Origin: an uncultured Roseicyclus sp.
GTDB lineage: Bacteria; Pseudomonadota; Alphaproteobacteria; Rhodobacterales; Rhodobacteraceae
Direction: 5' to 3'
Assembly (NCBI RefSeq): GCF_937892565.1
Contig: NZ_CALAHQ010000066.1
Span: 161,771-209,425, forward strand
DNA: 47,655 bases
Shown here in pieces: positions 1 through 10,188 of this stretch. The translations under genes and the position numbers were made by a program. The notes beneath the pieces were generated by a model that worked only from the letters and a program-made list of their open reading frames with translations, ran no database searches and had not been told where the DNA came from. The first letter of the stretch is position 1. Each line of letters begins with the position of its first letter.

Positions 1-41
1 GGCGGTGTTGCGTGATGCCCCTGCTGGCAAAGGGAACGGCC

Positions 42-386
42 ATGACACTCAAAAGCGTGCGCCCGGCGATTGCGGTCGGTTTGGTTCTCGGGCTCGCGGC
101 CTGTGCGGCTTTGCCCGATCGCGGCCCGCGCGCCGCAGGTCTGCCCTATGACGCGCGCCTCGACACGGGCGAGTCCTGGCGCGATATCACCGTTCTGGTG
201 CGCGCGCCCGGTGCCAGCTTGGCCGAGGCGCGTGAAAGCGCCCGTTACGAGGCCACGCGCCATTGCCTTGATCGCAGCGGCTTTTCGGCGGTCGATTGGG
301 TGATCGATGCCGCGACAGGCGACTGGGCCGTTGCGCGCAGCCCGGCGGACGAGCCGATCGTGACAGGGCGCTGTGTCGGGCGGTAA
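42..386 (+). CDS. Small predicted lipoprotein upstream of nuoG
   Basis: Predicted 114-residue protein of unknown function. The N-terminus is a lipoprotein signal: basic start, hydrophobic stretch at residues 9-18, then a Leu-Ala-Ala-Cys lipobox with the lipidated Cys at residue 21. The mature part has two further cysteines and a region reading VR...EARESARYEATRHC...GF that loosely resembles the lipoprotein encoded just after nuoG. I chose the ATG at 42 because AGGGA lies 6 bases upstream; an in-frame ATG at 12 would put 10 polar residues before the signal. It is co-directional with the nuo genes, and extra reading frames within nuo operons are known in Rhodobacter. The function is not recognised. 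Confidence 0.75.
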   Translation: MTLKSVRPAIAVGLVLGLAACAALPDRGPRAAGLPYDARLDTGESWRDITVLVRAPGASLAEARESARYEATRHCLDRSGFSAVDWVIDAATGDWAVARSPADEPIVTGRCVGR

Positions 387-416
387 GCGGGCCCCGCATT
401 GATTGCACATCTTTTT

Positions 417-433
417 CAAGATCGCTGATCTTG
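417..433. other. Short hairpin in the 176-base gap before the DUF5333-like gene
   Basis: The gap 387-562 contains one clear inverted repeat, CAAGATC-GCT-GATCTTG (7-bp stem, 3-base loop), preceded by a run of T. No T-run follows on the + strand, so it is not a convincing terminator. It could be a processing or RNA-stability site within the operon transcript. Nothing else coding is apparent in the gap. Confidence 0.35.
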
Positions 434-562
434 CAGGCCTGATATGCGCGGCAAAGCTGGGTGATTGGCCGCGCAAGCGTTGCCGCGCGTGACGATGACC
501 TTGCGCTAGGGCAGGGTGCGGTCCCATCTGTAGAGGCAGATCACAGCCCCAAGGGTGTCACG

Positions 563-1000
563 ATGATGAAGGCTACAGCACGGATCATTGCGGTTTTTCT
601 CTGGGTGATGGCTTTTGGCCTGTTCATGTCGGTAGGCGCCGCGCGCGCGGATCGGTTTGACCCCCTGCGCGATGACGCGCGGCTGCACAATGGGCTGTTG
701 GTGATCACCATCGGGCGCCATATCGAGCGCCGCTGCCCGACCATCGAGCGGCGCAAATTTGTCGCCAACGGCTATCTCCTGGGATTGGCCCGACATGCCA
801 TGTCGCTGGGCTTCAGCCGGGCCGAGGTTACCGCTTATGTCGAAGACGACACCGAACAAGAGCGCTACATCGCGCTGGCCCGCCGCTATTTCGCCGAACG
901 CGGTGTTCTGAGCGATGGCGACGTCGAAGGGGCCTGTCGCGTGGGCCGCGACGAAATCGCCGCGGGATCGCCCATTGGCAGACTGCTTCGCGGGGGCTAA
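563..1000 (+). CDS. Exported DUF5333-like protein in the nuo operon
   Basis: Predicted 145-residue secreted protein. A signal peptide covers residues 1-29 (hydrophobic core from about 8, Ala-Arg-Ala before Asp30), so the mature protein is probably periplasmic. The mature part begins with a Leu-Arg-Asp motif and ends in Gly-Ser-Pro-Ile-Gly-Arg-Leu-Leu, a pattern I associate with the Rhodobacterales DUF5333 family, whose genes occur near nuoF/nuoG. Two cysteines (in RRCPT and GACRVG) could form a disulfide. I take the ATG at 563 (ATGATG doublet, AAGGG about 7 bases upstream); a further upstream in-frame start at 461 would bury the signal peptide. No function is established; a role linked to complex I is only inferred from position. 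Confidence 0.7.
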   Translation: MMKATARIIAVFLWVMAFGLFMSVGAARADRFDPLRDDARLHNGLLVITIGRHIERRCPTIERRKFVANGYLLGLARHAMSLGFSRAEVTAYVEDDTEQERYIALARRYFAERGVLSDGDVEGACRVGRDEIAAGSPIGRLLRGG

Positions 1001-1084
1001 AAGCGGGCCAATCGCGACAGCGTCGGGTGGGATCGTCTGGACCCGATCCCAAAACCGCCCGCGCCCGAGGAAGGACCGCACCCC

Positions 1085-3106
1085 ATGAGCGACCTGCGCA
1101 AGATCATCATCGACGGCCATGAAATCGCGGTCGATCCCGCGATGACGCTGATTCAGGCCTGTGAGCAGGCTGGGATCGAGATTCCACGCTTTTGCTATCA
1201 CGAACGCCTGTCGATCGCGGGCAATTGCCGGATGTGTCTGGTCGAGGTGGTGGGCGGCCCGCCGAAACCCGCCGCGTCTTGCGCGATGCAGGTGCGCGAT
1301 CTGCGCCCCGGCCCGGATGGTCAGCCGCCCGTCGTCAAGACCAATTCACCGATGGTGAAAAAGGCCCGCGAAGGCGTGATGGAGTTCTTGCTGATCAACC
1401 ATCCGCTGGATTGTCCGATCTGCGATCAGGGCGGCGAATGCGATCTGCAAGATCAGGCGATGGCCTATGGCGTCGATTTTTCGCGCTACCGCGAACCCAA
1501 GCGCGCCTCGGACAACATGGATCTGGGCCCCTTGGTCAAGACCGAGATGACGCGCTGCATTTCCTGCACGCGCTGTGTGCGCTTCATCACCGAGGTGGGC
1601 GGCGTGCCCGAAATGGGCCAGACCGGCCGCGGCGAGGATGCCGAGATCACCAGCTATCTGGGCGCATCGCTGGTGTCCGAGTTGCAGGGCAATATCGTCG
1701 ATCTGTGCCCTGTGGGCGCGCTGACATCGAAACCCTATGCCTTTACCGCCCGGCCGTGGGAGCTGACCAAGACCGAATCCATCGATGTGATGGACGCGCT
1801 GGGCAGCAATATCCGCATCGACACCAAGGGGCGCGAAGTCATGCGCATCTTGCCGCGCAACCATGACGGCGTGAACGAGGAATGGCTGAGCGACAAATCC
1901 CGCTATGTCTGGGATGGGCTTAGGCGTCAGCGCCTCGACAAGCCTTATATCCGCGACAACGGCAAGCTGCGCCCGGCCACCTGGCCCGAGGCGCTGAGCC
2001 TGGCCGCCGACAGGATCAAGGGCGCGCGAAAGCTGGCTGGTCTGGTGGGCGATCTGGCCCCGGTGGAAGCCGCCTTCGCGCTGAAGGCACTGGTCGAAGG
2101 GCGGGGCGGGGCGGTCGAATGCCGCATCGATGGCACCAAACTGCCCGCGGGCAACCGGGCGGCCTATGTCGGCACCGCCACGATCGAGGATATCGACACG
2201 GCAAAGGCGATCTTGCTCATCGGCACCAACCCCCGCGCCGAGGCGCCGGTTCTCAATGCCCGCATCCGCAAGGCATGGGCGCGCGGCGCGCGCGTTTCGC
2301 TGATCGGCGCGGCGGTGGACCTGACCTATGATTACGCCCATCTGGGCACCGACCGCGCGGCGCTGGCCGGCCAAATCGGTATGGCGCATACCACGGCCGC
2401 TGATCTGGACAGCATCGTGATCGTGGGTCAGGGCGCCCTGCGCGAGGCCGATGGTGCGGCCGTGCTGGCCCATGCGATGCAGATCGCGGCCGAAAGCCGG
2501 TCGGGCCTTCTCATCCTTCACACGGCCGCCGCCCGCGTGGGTGCGATGGATGTGGGGGCGGTGACCGAGGGCGGGCTTGCTGCGGCGGTCGACGGCGCGG
2601 ATGTGATCTGGTCGCTCGGCGCCGACGAGGTCGACATCGCCCCGGGGCCCTTCGTGATCTATCAGGGCAGCCATGGCGACCGCGGCGCGCATCGTGCCGA
2701 TCTGATCTTGCCCTGCGCCGCATGGACCGAGGAACAGGGTCTGTTCGTCAACACCGAAGGCCGCCCGCAACTGGCACAGCGCGCGGGTTTCCCGCCCGGC
2801 GAGGCCAAGGAAAACTGGGCCATCATCCGCGCCCTTTCGGCCCAGATCGGGGCCGCGCAACCTTGGAATTCGCTGGCCCAGTTGCGCCAGGCAATGGTCG
2901 CGGCCGCGCCACATCTTGCGCTGATCGACGCGGTGCCGGAAAACACAGGCGAGGCGCTGCCGCTGGGCACGTTGGGCGCTGCGGCTTTTGTCACCGCGGT
3001 GGCGGATCATTTCCTGACCAACCCGATCAGCCGCGCGTCGGCCTTGATGGCTGATTTGTCAGCCCGGGCCAAGGCACGGTCCGACAGCAAGATCGCGGCA
3101 GAGTAA
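1085..3106 (+). CDS. nuoG: NADH-quinone oxidoreductase subunit G
   Basis: Iron-sulfur subunit of the peripheral arm of complex I, passing electrons from NADH/FMN towards quinone. The 673-residue protein has a 2Fe-2S ferredoxin domain with Cys37, Cys48, Cys51 and Cys66; the His106-Cys110-Cys113-Cys119 site of the His-ligated 4Fe-4S cluster; and Cys158/161/164 with Cys208 for another 4Fe-4S cluster. The remainder is a molybdopterin-oxidoreductase-like domain. No CxxCxxxC motif for the extra N7 cluster of the longer E. coli-type NuoG is present, so this is the mitochondrial-like form usual in alphaproteobacteria. An AGGAAGGA ribosome site precedes the ATG. The next gene starts 2 bases after the stop. 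Confidence 0.97.
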   Translation: MSDLRKIIIDGHEIAVDPAMTLIQACEQAGIEIPRFCYHERLSIAGNCRMCLVEVVGGPPKPAASCAMQVRDLRPGPDGQPPVVKTNSPMVKKAREGVMEFLLINHPLDCPICDQGGECDLQDQAMAYGVDFSRYREPKRASDNMDLGPLVKTEMTRCISCTRCVRFITEVGGVPEMGQTGRGEDAEITSYLGASLVSELQGNIVDLCPVGALTSKPYAFTARPWELTKTESIDVMDALGSNIRIDTKGREVMRILPRNHDGVNEEWLSDKSRYVWDGLRRQRLDKPYIRDNGKLRPATWPEALSLAADRIKGARKLAGLVGDLAPVEAAFALKALVEGRGGAVECRIDGTKLPAGNRAAYVGTATIEDIDTAKAILLIGTNPRAEAPVLNARIRKAWARGARVSLIGAAVDLTYDYAHLGTDRAALAGQIGMAHTTAADLDSIVIVGQGALREADGAAVLAHAMQIAAESRSGLLILHTAAARVGAMDVGAVTEGGLAAAVDGADVIWSLGADEVDIAPGPFVIYQGSHGDRGAHRADLILPCAAWTEEQGLFVNTEGRPQLAQRAGFPPGEAKENWAIIRALSAQIGAAQPWNSLAQLRQAMVAAAPHLALIDAVPENTGEALPLGTLGAAAFVTAVADHFLTNPISRASALMADLSARAKARSDSKIAAE

Positions 3107-3108
3107 TA

Positions 3109-3519
3109 ATGGGCAGGCAAGGCGGGTCTGGCGCGTTTGCCATGGGTGTCGCGGTGGTCTTTCTGGCGGGGTGCCAATCGGCCGATGACGCGGGCGCGCA
3201 AAACGCCCCGCCCCCCCGGTTCGACGGGGTGGCAACCCGATTGCTGGACAATGATCTGGTCAATTTTCAAGTGCGCCTGTCGAGGGCCGCCACCCGCGAC
3301 GACGTGGCCGCTTACGCGCGGTGCGCGGCTGCGCAATACGCGCTGATCCGTGGCTTTGGCTTTGCGCGACATGTCCGCACAACCGTGCAGGAACAGGGTG
3401 GCGTTTGGGTCGGAGATGCGGTTTACACCATCTCGCCGGCGCTCCCGCGGGGGCTTTTGACACTCGACGCCGAAGTTGTGGCGGCCGCATGCGCCGAGCA
3501 GGGGATACCGACGGTTTAA
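3109..3519 (+). CDS. Predicted lipoprotein between nuoG and nuoH
   Basis: Predicted 136-residue lipoprotein of unknown function. Residues 12-21 are hydrophobic and end in a Phe-Leu-Ala-Gly-Cys lipobox, followed by an acidic Ser-Ala-Asp-Asp segment that would fit retention in a membrane. The conserved-looking core contains [20 protein letters not shown] and an Ala-Cys near the C-terminus. It starts 2 bases after the nuoG stop and ends 10 bases before nuoH, so it is almost certainly translated from the nuo message. Similar unnamed genes sit at this position in other Rhodobacterales, as far as I recall. It shows a weak resemblance to the lipoprotein at 42-386. A complex I assembly or stability role is possible but unproven. 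Confidence 0.75.
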   Translation: MGRQGGSGAFAMGVAVVFLAGCQSADDAGAQNAPPPRFDGVATRLLDNDLVNFQVRLSRAATRDDVAAYARCAAAQYALIRGFGFARHVRTTVQEQGGVWVGDAVYTISPALPRGLLTLDAEVVAAACAEQGIPTV

Positions 3520-3529
3520 GGGACGACCC

Positions 3530-4567
3530 ATGGACGGCTTCTTTTCGACCACGCTGGGCCTGATGACGATCATGGCGGCACAAAGCCTGCTGGTGATCGG
3601 TTTTGTCATGGTCAGCCTGTTGTTCCTTGTCTACGGCGACCGCAAGATCTGGGCGGCCGTGATGATGCGGCGCGGCCCCAATGTGGTGGGCCCGTTTGGC
3701 CTGTTGCAGACGGTGGCCGACGCGCTGAAATACGTCGTCAAAGAGGTGGTGATCCCCGCCGGTGCCGACAGGCCCGTGTTCTTGATGGCGCCCATGACCA
3801 GCTTTGTTCTGGCCATCCTGGCTTGGGCGGTCATTCCCTTCAACGACACATGGGTTCTGGCCGATATCAATGTGGCCATCCTCTATGTGTTCGCGATGTC
3901 CTCGCTCGAGGTTTACGGCGTGATCATGGGGGGGTGGGCGTCGAACTCGAAATACCCGTTCCTTGGGTCGCTGCGGTCCGCGGCACAGATGATTTCCTAT
4001 GAGGTGTCGATCGGCCTGATCATCATCGGGGTGATCATCTCGACCGGGTCGCTCAATTTCGGCGCGATCGTGGGCGCGCAGGATACCCAGTATGGCCTCT
4101 TTGGCTGGTATTGGCTGCCGCATCTGCCGATGGTGTTCTTGTTCTTCATCAGCGCTTTGGCCGAAACGAACCGCCCGCCCTTCGATCTGCCCGAGGCGGA
4201 ATCAGAACTGGTTGCGGGCTATCAGGTGGAATATTCCTCGACGCCGTTCCTGCTGTTCATGGCGGGCGAATACATCGCCATCTTCCTGATGTGTGCCCTG
4301 ATCACGCTGTTGTTCTTTGGCGGCTGGCTCAGCCCGTTCCCCTTCATCCCCGACAGCCCGTTGTGGATGATCGCCAAGATGGCGTTTTTCTTCTTTCTCT
4401 TCGCGATGGTGAAGGCGATCGTGCCGCGCTACCGCTACGATCAACTGATGCGGCTGGGCTGGAAGGTGTTCTTGCCGATGTCGCTGGGCTGGGTCGTTCT
4501 GGTGGCCTTTTTCGCGAAATTCGAACTTTTCGGTGGCGCTTATGCCCGCTGGGCGATCGGAGGCTGA
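3530..4567 (+). CDS. nuoH: NADH-quinone oxidoreductase subunit H
   Basis: Membrane subunit at the junction between the peripheral and membrane arms of complex I; it forms part of the quinone chamber. The 345-residue protein is multi-spanning (about eight helices). It carries the family signature [20 protein letters not shown] in the loop around residues 207-226 and the RRGPN motif near residue 46. The ATG at 3530 is preceded by AAGGGA at a good distance; an upstream in-frame codon at 3476 would overlap the preceding lipoprotein gene. nuoI starts 2 bases after the stop codon. Confidence 0.96.
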   Translation: MDGFFSTTLGLMTIMAAQSLLVIGFVMVSLLFLVYGDRKIWAAVMMRRGPNVVGPFGLLQTVADALKYVVKEVVIPAGADRPVFLMAPMTSFVLAILAWAVIPFNDTWVLADINVAILYVFAMSSLEVYGVIMGGWASNSKYPFLGSLRSAAQMISYEVSIGLIIIGVIISTGSLNFGAIVGAQDTQYGLFGWYWLPHLPMVFLFFISALAETNRPPFDLPEAESELVAGYQVEYSSTPFLLFMAGEYIAIFLMCALITLLFFGGWLSPFPFIPDSPLWMIAKMAFFFFLFAMVKAIVPRYRYDQLMRLGWKVFLPMSLGWVVLVAFFAKFELFGGAYARWAIGG

Positions 4568-4568
4568 G

Positions 4569-5063
4569 ATGACCCAGATCGACTGGACCCGCGCGACGAA
4601 GTATTTCCTGCTTGGCGATATCTGGGCCGGGTTCCGGCTTGGGATGAAATATTTCTTCGCCCCGAAGGTCACGGTGAACTATCCGCATGAAAAAGGCCCG
4701 CTGTCGCCGCGGTTCCGCGGCGAGCATGCGCTGCGCCGCTATCCCAACGGCGAAGAACGCTGCATCGCCTGCAAGCTCTGCGAGGCGATCTGTCCCGCTC
4801 AGGCCATCACCATCGATGCCGAACCGCGCGAAGACGGCTCGCGCCGCACCACGCGCTATGACATCGACATGACGAAATGCATCTATTGCGGGTTCTGCCA
4901 GGAGGCCTGCCCGGTTGATGCCATCGTCGAAGGGCCGAATTTCGAATTCGCCACCGAGACCCGCGAAGAGCTTTTCTATGACAAGGAAAAGCTGCTGGCC
5001 AACGGGGAGCGTTGGGAATCGGCCATTGCCCGCAATCTTGAACTGGATGCGCCCTACAGATGA
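4569..5063 (+). CDS. nuoI: NADH-quinone oxidoreductase subunit I
   Basis: Two-cluster ferredoxin-like subunit (164 residues) that carries electrons to the terminal N2 cluster of complex I. Two 4Fe-4S binding motifs are visible: [12 protein letters not shown] and [12 protein letters not shown]. An amphipathic N-terminal segment ([18 protein letters not shown]) lies along the membrane in this family. The start at 4569 follows the nuoH stop immediately. The gene ends in an ATGA overlap with the following small gene, which indicates translational coupling. Confidence 0.96.
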   Translation: MTQIDWTRATKYFLLGDIWAGFRLGMKYFFAPKVTVNYPHEKGPLSPRFRGEHALRRYPNGEERCIACKLCEAICPAQAITIDAEPREDGSRRTTRYDIDMTKCIYCGFCQEACPVDAIVEGPNFEFATETREELFYDKEKLLANGERWESAIARNLELDAPYR

Positions 5064-5476
5064 GCGATACGCCACAAAACCCGCTTGAGGCGTTGATGCG
5101 CCAGACCCAAGAGATGACCGAGGCTTGGACCAGGGCGCTCAACCCGGCGATGGGCGGCTTCAACCCCGCGCAGATGGACAAGCTCTGGCCGACTGTCCCT
5201 GCCGAGATGCTGGAGGCGTTCTTTGGCAAGCAATTCAACCCCGAGGGGCTGGATGCCAAAACCCGGCTGTTGCTGACGCTCTTGGGTCTGACGGTGCAAG
5301 GCGCGGTCGCCGAAGCCCAGATCAGGCTGACGGTGCGCCATGCCGTCGAAGCGGGCGCCACCAAGCAGGAGGTCGCCGAAACCATCGGGATCGCCGCATT
5401 GTTCGGCGGTGTGCCTGCGATGACCAAGGCCATGGACCTTGCCACCGAGGCATTGGACGGCACACAGGAGCGCTGA
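5060..5476 (+). CDS. Carboxymuconolactone decarboxylase-like protein within the nuo operon
   Basis: A 138-residue soluble helical protein. The central part ([18 protein letters not shown]...LRL-like...[27 protein letters not shown]) matches the carboxymuconolactone decarboxylase/AhpD fold. The protein has no cysteine at all, so it cannot work as an AhpD-type CxxC disulfide reductase, and the N-terminal 55 residues do not resemble the enzyme. It overlaps nuoI by ATGA and ends just before nuoJ. Genes of this type inside rhodobacterial nuo operons are among the unidentified reading frames noted there. A function in complex I biogenesis is inference from location only. Confidence 0.85.
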   Translation: MSDTPQNPLEALMRQTQEMTEAWTRALNPAMGGFNPAQMDKLWPTVPAEMLEAFFGKQFNPEGLDAKTRLLLTLLGLTVQGAVAEAQIRLTVRHAVEAGATKQEVAETIGIAALFGGVPAMTKAMDLATEALDGTQER

Positions 5477-5477
5477 G

Positions 5478-6092
5478 ATGACCATGGGTGATGCCATCTT
5501 TTACCTGTTCACCCTGTCGCTCCTGACGGGTGGGCTCTTGACCGTGATGGCGCGCAATCCGGTCCATTCGGTGCTGTGGCTGATCCTTGCGTTTTTGTCG
5601 GCGGCGGGCCTGTTCGTTCTGATCGGCGCGGAATTCGTCGCCATGCTGCTCATCATCGTCTATGTCGGCGCCGTGGCGGTTTTGTTTCTTTTCGTGGTGA
5701 TGATGCTCGACATCGATTTTGCGGCGCTGAAGGCCGAAATGGCCCGCTATATGCCCTTGGGCGCGCTGATCGGCGTGGTCTTGTTGATGCAGTTGGGGCT
5801 GGCCTTTGGCGTGTGGGAGTTTTCGGCCGGTGTCGACAGCCGGCTTGGCAACCCCATTCCGCCATTGAGTGAGGCGCATAATACCCAAGCCCTGGGGCTG
5901 ATCCTTTACGATCGCTATGTGCTTTTGTTTCAGGTGTCGGGTCTGATCTTGCTGGTCGCGATGATCGGGGCAATCGTGCTGACCTTGCGCCATCGGACAG
6001 ATGTGAAGCGCCAGAATGTCGTGGCGCAGATGATGCGCGATCCAGCCAAGGCAATCGAGATGAAGGACGTCAAACCGGGACAGGGTTTGTGA
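5478..6092 (+). CDS. nuoJ: NADH-quinone oxidoreductase subunit J
   Basis: Membrane-arm subunit of complex I (204 residues, about five transmembrane helices) that helps form the proton path next to NuoK. The segment [26 protein letters not shown] is the conserved third helix of the family, containing the pi-bulge region. The C-terminal tail after residue 180 is cytosolic and charged. AGGAG lies 7 bases before the ATG at 5478; a second ATG at 5484 is possible. Unlike the tightly packed neighbours, it is followed by a 133-base gap with palindromes before nuoK. Confidence 0.95.
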   Translation: MTMGDAIFYLFTLSLLTGGLLTVMARNPVHSVLWLILAFLSAAGLFVLIGAEFVAMLLIIVYVGAVAVLFLFVVMMLDIDFAALKAEMARYMPLGALIGVVLLMQLGLAFGVWEFSAGVDSRLGNPIPPLSEAHNTQALGLILYDRYVLLFQVSGLILLVAMIGAIVLTLRHRTDVKRQNVVAQMMRDPAKAIEMKDVKPGQGL

Positions 6093-6102
6093 GATTTTGA
6101 CA

Positions 6103-6153
6103 CGATTATTCGTACGAATAATCGCATGATGCGAATTTTCGTACGAAAATTCG
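6103..6153. repeat. Two perfect 22-bp palindromes between nuoJ and nuoK
   Basis: Positions 6103-6124 and 6132-6153 are each perfect 22-bp palindromes built on the same core TTCGTACGAA (half-sites CGATTATTCGT and CGAATTTTCGT). Their centres are 29 bp apart. The spacer GCATGATGC is itself an inverted repeat, so the 51 bases also form one larger imperfect inverted repeat (21 of 25 positions pair). In RNA this could fold as two hairpins or one long one. It is strikingly AT-rich for this genome. It might be a protein-binding site, an mRNA processing site or a dispersed palindromic element. Confidence 0.9.
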
Positions 6154-6225
6154 AGCAAGGCCATGATCGGACATGGCACGAATTGGAAGGCCAAGCAGGG
6201 CGCAGATGCCTTGCGGAGGGACGAG

Positions 6226-6534
6226 ATGACGATCGGACTTGAACATTATCTGACGGTTGCCGCCGCGCTTTTCGTGATCGGCATCTTCGGCATCTTTCTC
6301 AACCGCAAGAATGTGATCGTCATCTTGATGTCGATCGAACTGGTGCTGTTGTCGGTCAATATCAATCTGGTCGCCTTTTCGGCCTATCTGGGCGACCTGA
6401 CGGGTCAGGTCTTTACCTTGTTCGTCCTGACCGTCGCCGCCGCCGAGGCCGCGATTGGTCTGGCCATCCTTGTCTGCTTCTTCCGCAACCGCGGCACGAT
6501 CGCGGTCGAAGATGTCTCGAATATGAAGGGCTGA
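6226..6534 (+). CDS. nuoK: NADH-quinone oxidoreductase subunit K
   Basis: Small membrane-arm subunit of complex I with three transmembrane helices (102 residues). The conserved glutamates needed for proton translocation are visible in [15 protein letters not shown] and in [13 protein letters not shown]. The start is the ATG at 6226, preceded by GGAGGGACG, a strong ribosome site; an open frame from 6163 has no such site and would add a non-family N-terminus. The stop is 5 bases before nuoL. Confidence 0.96.
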   Translation: MTIGLEHYLTVAAALFVIGIFGIFLNRKNVIVILMSIELVLLSVNINLVAFSAYLGDLTGQVFTLFVLTVAAAEAAIGLAILVCFFRNRGTIAVEDVSNMKG

Positions 6535-6539
6535 GGCAC

Positions 6540-8624
6540 ATGGAAACGATCCTCCTTTTTGCCCCCCTTGTTGGTGCGCTGATCGCGGGCTTTGGCTGGC
6601 GGATCATCGGGGAAACCGGCGCGCAGGTCGTGGCGACGGGCATGCTGTTTTTGTCGTGCCTTCTGTCTTGGGTGATTTTCCTGGGTTTTGACGGCACGAC
6701 CCATACCCACAGCCTGTTTACCTGGATCGAAAGCGGCACACTGTTCACCGACTGGGCGATCCGGATCGACCGGCTGACGGCGATCATGCTGATCGTGATC
6801 ACCAGCGTTTCCGCGCTCGTGCATCTGTATTCCTTTGGCTACATGGCGCATGACGACAACTTCAGGCATGGCGAAAGCTACCGGCCGCGGTTCTTTGCCT
6901 ATCTGTCGTTCTTCACCTTTGCCATGCTGATGCTGGTGACCGCCGATAACCTGTTGCAGCTGTTTTTCGGCTGGGAAGGGGTCGGCGTGGCCTCCTACCT
7001 CTTGATCGGCTTCTACTACCGCAAGCCGTCGGCGGGGGCGGCCGCGATGAAGGCCTTCATCGTCAACCGGGTTGGCGATTTCGGTTTTCTCTTGGGGATC
7101 TTCGCCCTGTTCTGGCTGTCGGATTCGATCCAGTTCGACGTCATCTTGCCGATGGGCGCCGAATTCGGGCAGATGAAGATCAGCTTCCTGGGGATGGAGC
7201 TGAACGCGGCCAATACCATTGCGATGCTCTTGTTCATTGGCGCGATGGGCAAATCGGCACAGCTGTTCTTGCACACATGGCTGCCAGACGCGATGGAGGG
7301 GCCGACGCCGGTGTCGGCGCTGATCCACGCCGCCACGATGGTCACGGCGGGCGTGTTTCTGGTCTGCCGCATGTCGCCCCTGATGGAATATGCGCCTTTT
7401 GCCACCAATTTCATCATCGTGATGGGGGCCGCGACCGCCTTTTTCGCCGCGACGGTCGGCTTGGTTCAAAACGACATCAAGCGTGTGATCGCCTATTCGA
7501 CCTGTTCACAGTTGGGCTACATGTTCGTGGCCGCCGGTGTCGGCGTCTATTCGGTCGCGATGTTTCACCTGTTCACGCATGCTTTCTTCAAGGCGATGCT
7601 GTTTCTGGGCGCGGGCAGCGTCATCCATGCGATGCATCACGAGCAGGACATGCGCCATTACGGGGGCTTGCGCAAAAAGATCCCCTATACCTTTGCCGCC
7701 ATGATGATCGGCACGCTGGCGATCACGGGGGTGGGTGTTCCCACCACCTATGTCGGCTTTGCGGGCTTTTTCTCAAAGGATGCGGTGGTCGAGTCTGCTT
7801 ATGCTTTCGGCGGGCAGTTGGGCCAATATGCGTTCTGGGCGCTGATCCTTGCCGCCGTTTTCACCAGCTTTTACAGCTGGCGGCTGATGTTCCTGACCTT
7901 TTTCGGCGCGCCGCGCGGCAACAAGCACACCCATGAGCACGCTCATGAAAGCCCATGGACGATGTTGGTGCCTTTGGGCGTGCTGGCAGTGGGCGCGGTG
8001 TTTTCGGGCGTGGTGTGGTACAATTCCTTTTTCGGCAAGACCGATGCGGTCGGCCGCTTTTTCGGCGTCCCTTATGAGGTTGCCGAGAGCCACGGCGAAA
8101 GCGATGCGGCCCATGGCACTGATGCCAAGCCCGAAGGCAAGGGCTATGCCCATTACAATCTGGTCGGCGCCCCCGGCGAGGGCGCAATCCATGCGGCGGC
8201 CGACAACACCATCCTCAACGATGCCCATGAAGTGCCCAAATGGGTCAAGTGGAGCCCGTTTTTTGCCATGATCCTTGGGCTGGTCACCGCCTATTGGTTC
8301 TATATCGTCAACCCGTCCTTGCCGCGGCGTCTGGCCGAAAACCAGCGCTACCTCTACCAGTTCCTGCTGAACAAATGGTATTTCGACGAGGTCTATGACT
8401 TTGTGTTCCTGCGCCCGGCCGGGTGGCTTGGCCGCTTTTTGTGGAAGCGCGGCGATGGCGCGGTGATCGACGGCGGGATCAACGGGCTGGCGCTTGGCCT
8501 TATTCCCTTGATCACGCGCCTCGCGGGTCGGGCGCAATCTGGCTACATCTTTACCTATGCCTTCGCGATGGTGCTGGGGATTGTCGTGCTCGTCACTTGG
8601 GTGACGTTGCGGGCGGCCGGCTGA
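6540..8624 (+). CDS. nuoL: NADH-quinone oxidoreductase subunit L
   Basis: Largest antiporter-like subunit at the far end of the complex I membrane arm (694 residues), carrying the long lateral helix at the C-terminus. Recognisable are [40 protein letters not shown] with the conserved lysine/histidine proton path, and [16 protein letters not shown] His-rich stretch (HTHEHAHE) and a hydrophilic loop rich in His/Gly/Asp lie around residues 462-560, as is usual in alphaproteobacterial NuoL. nuoM follows 10 bases downstream. Confidence 0.97.
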   Translation: METILLFAPLVGALIAGFGWRIIGETGAQVVATGMLFLSCLLSWVIFLGFDGTTHTHSLFTWIESGTLFTDWAIRIDRLTAIMLIVITSVSALVHLYSFGYMAHDDNFRHGESYRPRFFAYLSFFTFAMLMLVTADNLLQLFFGWEGVGVASYLLIGFYYRKPSAGAAAMKAFIVNRVGDFGFLLGIFALFWLSDSIQFDVILPMGAEFGQMKISFLGMELNAANTIAMLLFIGAMGKSAQLFLHTWLPDAMEGPTPVSALIHAATMVTAGVFLVCRMSPLMEYAPFATNFIIVMGAATAFFAATVGLVQNDIKRVIAYSTCSQLGYMFVAAGVGVYSVAMFHLFTHAFFKAMLFLGAGSVIHAMHHEQDMRHYGGLRKKIPYTFAAMMIGTLAITGVGVPTTYVGFAGFFSKDAVVESAYAFGGQLGQYAFWALILAAVFTSFYSWRLMFLTFFGAPRGNKHTHEHAHESPWTMLVPLGVLAVGAVFSGVVWYNSFFGKTDAVGRFFGVPYEVAESHGESDAAHGTDAKPEGKGYAHYNLVGAPGEGAIHAAADNTILNDAHEVPKWVKWSPFFAMILGLVTAYWFYIVNPSLPRRLAENQRYLYQFLLNKWYFDEVYDFVFLRPAGWLGRFLWKRGDGAVIDGGINGLALGLIPLITRLAGRAQSGYIFTYAFAMVLGIVVLVTWVTLRAAG

Positions 8625-8634
8625 GGAACGACCC

Positions 8635-10179
8635 ATGGACAACCTGCTTTCCATCGTCACCTTCCTGCCGCTTGTGGCGGCGCTGATCCTGGGCGTGTTC
8701 CTGCGCGGCGAAGATGCGGCCGCCCAGCTTAACGCCAAGCGGCTTGCCCTGGCGGCCACCAGTGCAACCTTTCTGATCTCGCTGGCGCTATGGGTGGAAT
8801 TCGACCCCAGCGACACCGGCTTTCAACTGGTCGAGCAAACCGATTGGCTGTTCGGCCTGACCTACAAGGTGGGCGTTGACGGTATCAGCGTGCTGTTCGT
8901 GCTGCTGACCACGTTTCTCATGCCGATCACCATCGCGTCGTGCTGGGGCGTCACGCACCGCGTCAAGGAATACATGATCGCCTTGCTGGTGCTCGAAACG
9001 CTGATGATCGGCGTGTTCGTGGCGCTCGATCTGGTGCTGTTCTACCTGTTCTTCGAGGCGGGCCTGATCCCGATGTTCCTGATCATCGGCATCTGGGGCG
9101 GCAAGGATCGCATCTATGCGGCTTTCAAGTTCTTTCTCTACACCTTCCTTGGCTCGGTGCTGATGCTGGTGGCCATGATCGCGATGTATGTCGATGCCGG
9201 CACGACCGACATCGTGGCGCTTTTGGACCATGAATTCGCTGCCGGTCCGGTCAATCTGATGGGCTGGCAGGTTGCGGGCGGCATGCAGATGCTGTTGTGG
9301 CTGGCCTTTTTCGCCAGCTTCGCGGTCAAGATGCCGATGTGGCCGGTTCATACCTGGTTGCCCGATGCGCATGTTCAGGCACCCACTGCCGGGTCCGTCG
9401 TGCTGGCCGCGATCTTGCTGAAGATGGGCGGTTACGGCTTTTTGCGCTTTTCGCTCCCCATGTTCCCGGTTGCCTCTGACATCATGGCACCGCTGGTCTT
9501 GTGGCTGTCGGTCATTGCCATCATCTACACCAGCCTTGTGGCGATGGTGCAGGAGGACATGAAAAAGCTGATCGCCTATTCCTCGGTGGCGCATATGGGC
9601 TTTGTCACCATGGGTATTTTCGCCGCCAACCAGCAGGGCGTGGATGGGGCGATTTTCCAGATGATCAGCCATGGCTTCATCTCGGGCGCCTTGTTCCTGT
9701 GCGTCGGCGTGATCTATGACCGGATGCACACCCGCGATATCGACGCCTATGGCGGGCTTGTGGTGCGCATGCCCGCCTATGCCGCCATCTTCATGCTGTT
9801 CACCATGGCCAATGTGGGTCTGCCCGGAACATCGGGCTTTGTGGGCGAATTCCTGACGCTGATCGGTGTGTTTCAGGTCAACACATGGGTGGGTGTTCTG
9901 GCCGCTACGGGCGTGATCTTGTCGGCGGCTTACGCGCTGTGGCTGTACCGCCGGGTGGTGTTTGGCGATCTGATCAAGGAAAGCCTGAAATCCATCACCG
10001 ACATGACGCGCCGCGAAAAGGCGATCTTTGCGCCGCTGGTGGTCATGACCCTGCTTCTGGGCGTCTATCCCAGCCTTGTGACCGACATGATCGGCCCTTC
10101 GGTCGAGGCGCTTGTTTCCACCTATGATCTCGCTCTGGCGGCCCATGCCGCCGATGCGATGGTCGCGGCCAATGATTGA
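8635..10179 (+). CDS. nuoM: NADH-quinone oxidoreductase subunit M
   Basis: Antiporter-like membrane subunit of complex I (514 residues, about 14 helices). Family motifs seen are [19 protein letters not shown] with its key glutamate near residue 122, [38 protein letters not shown] and [27 protein letters not shown] lies just before the ATG. It is separated by only 9 bases from nuoN. Confidence 0.97.
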   Translation: MDNLLSIVTFLPLVAALILGVFLRGEDAAAQLNAKRLALAATSATFLISLALWVEFDPSDTGFQLVEQTDWLFGLTYKVGVDGISVLFVLLTTFLMPITIASCWGVTHRVKEYMIALLVLETLMIGVFVALDLVLFYLFFEAGLIPMFLIIGIWGGKDRIYAAFKFFLYTFLGSVLMLVAMIAMYVDAGTTDIVALLDHEFAAGPVNLMGWQVAGGMQMLLWLAFFASFAVKMPMWPVHTWLPDAHVQAPTAGSVVLAAILLKMGGYGFLRFSLPMFPVASDIMAPLVLWLSVIAIIYTSLVAMVQEDMKKLIAYSSVAHMGFVTMGIFAANQQGVDGAIFQMISHGFISGALFLCVGVIYDRMHTRDIDAYGGLVVRMPAYAAIFMLFTMANVGLPGTSGFVGEFLTLIGVFQVNTWVGVLAATGVILSAAYALWLYRRVVFGDLIKESLKSITDMTRREKAIFAPLVVMTLLLGVYPSLVTDMIGPSVEALVSTYDLALAAHAADAMVAAND

Positions 10180-10188
10180 GGTGATCCG

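Noticed and set aside
1346..3010. Long open frame antisense to nuoG
   Set aside because: It runs opposite a well-supported gene, has low-complexity Arg/His/Gly-rich translation and no family match; typical of high-GC antisense frames.
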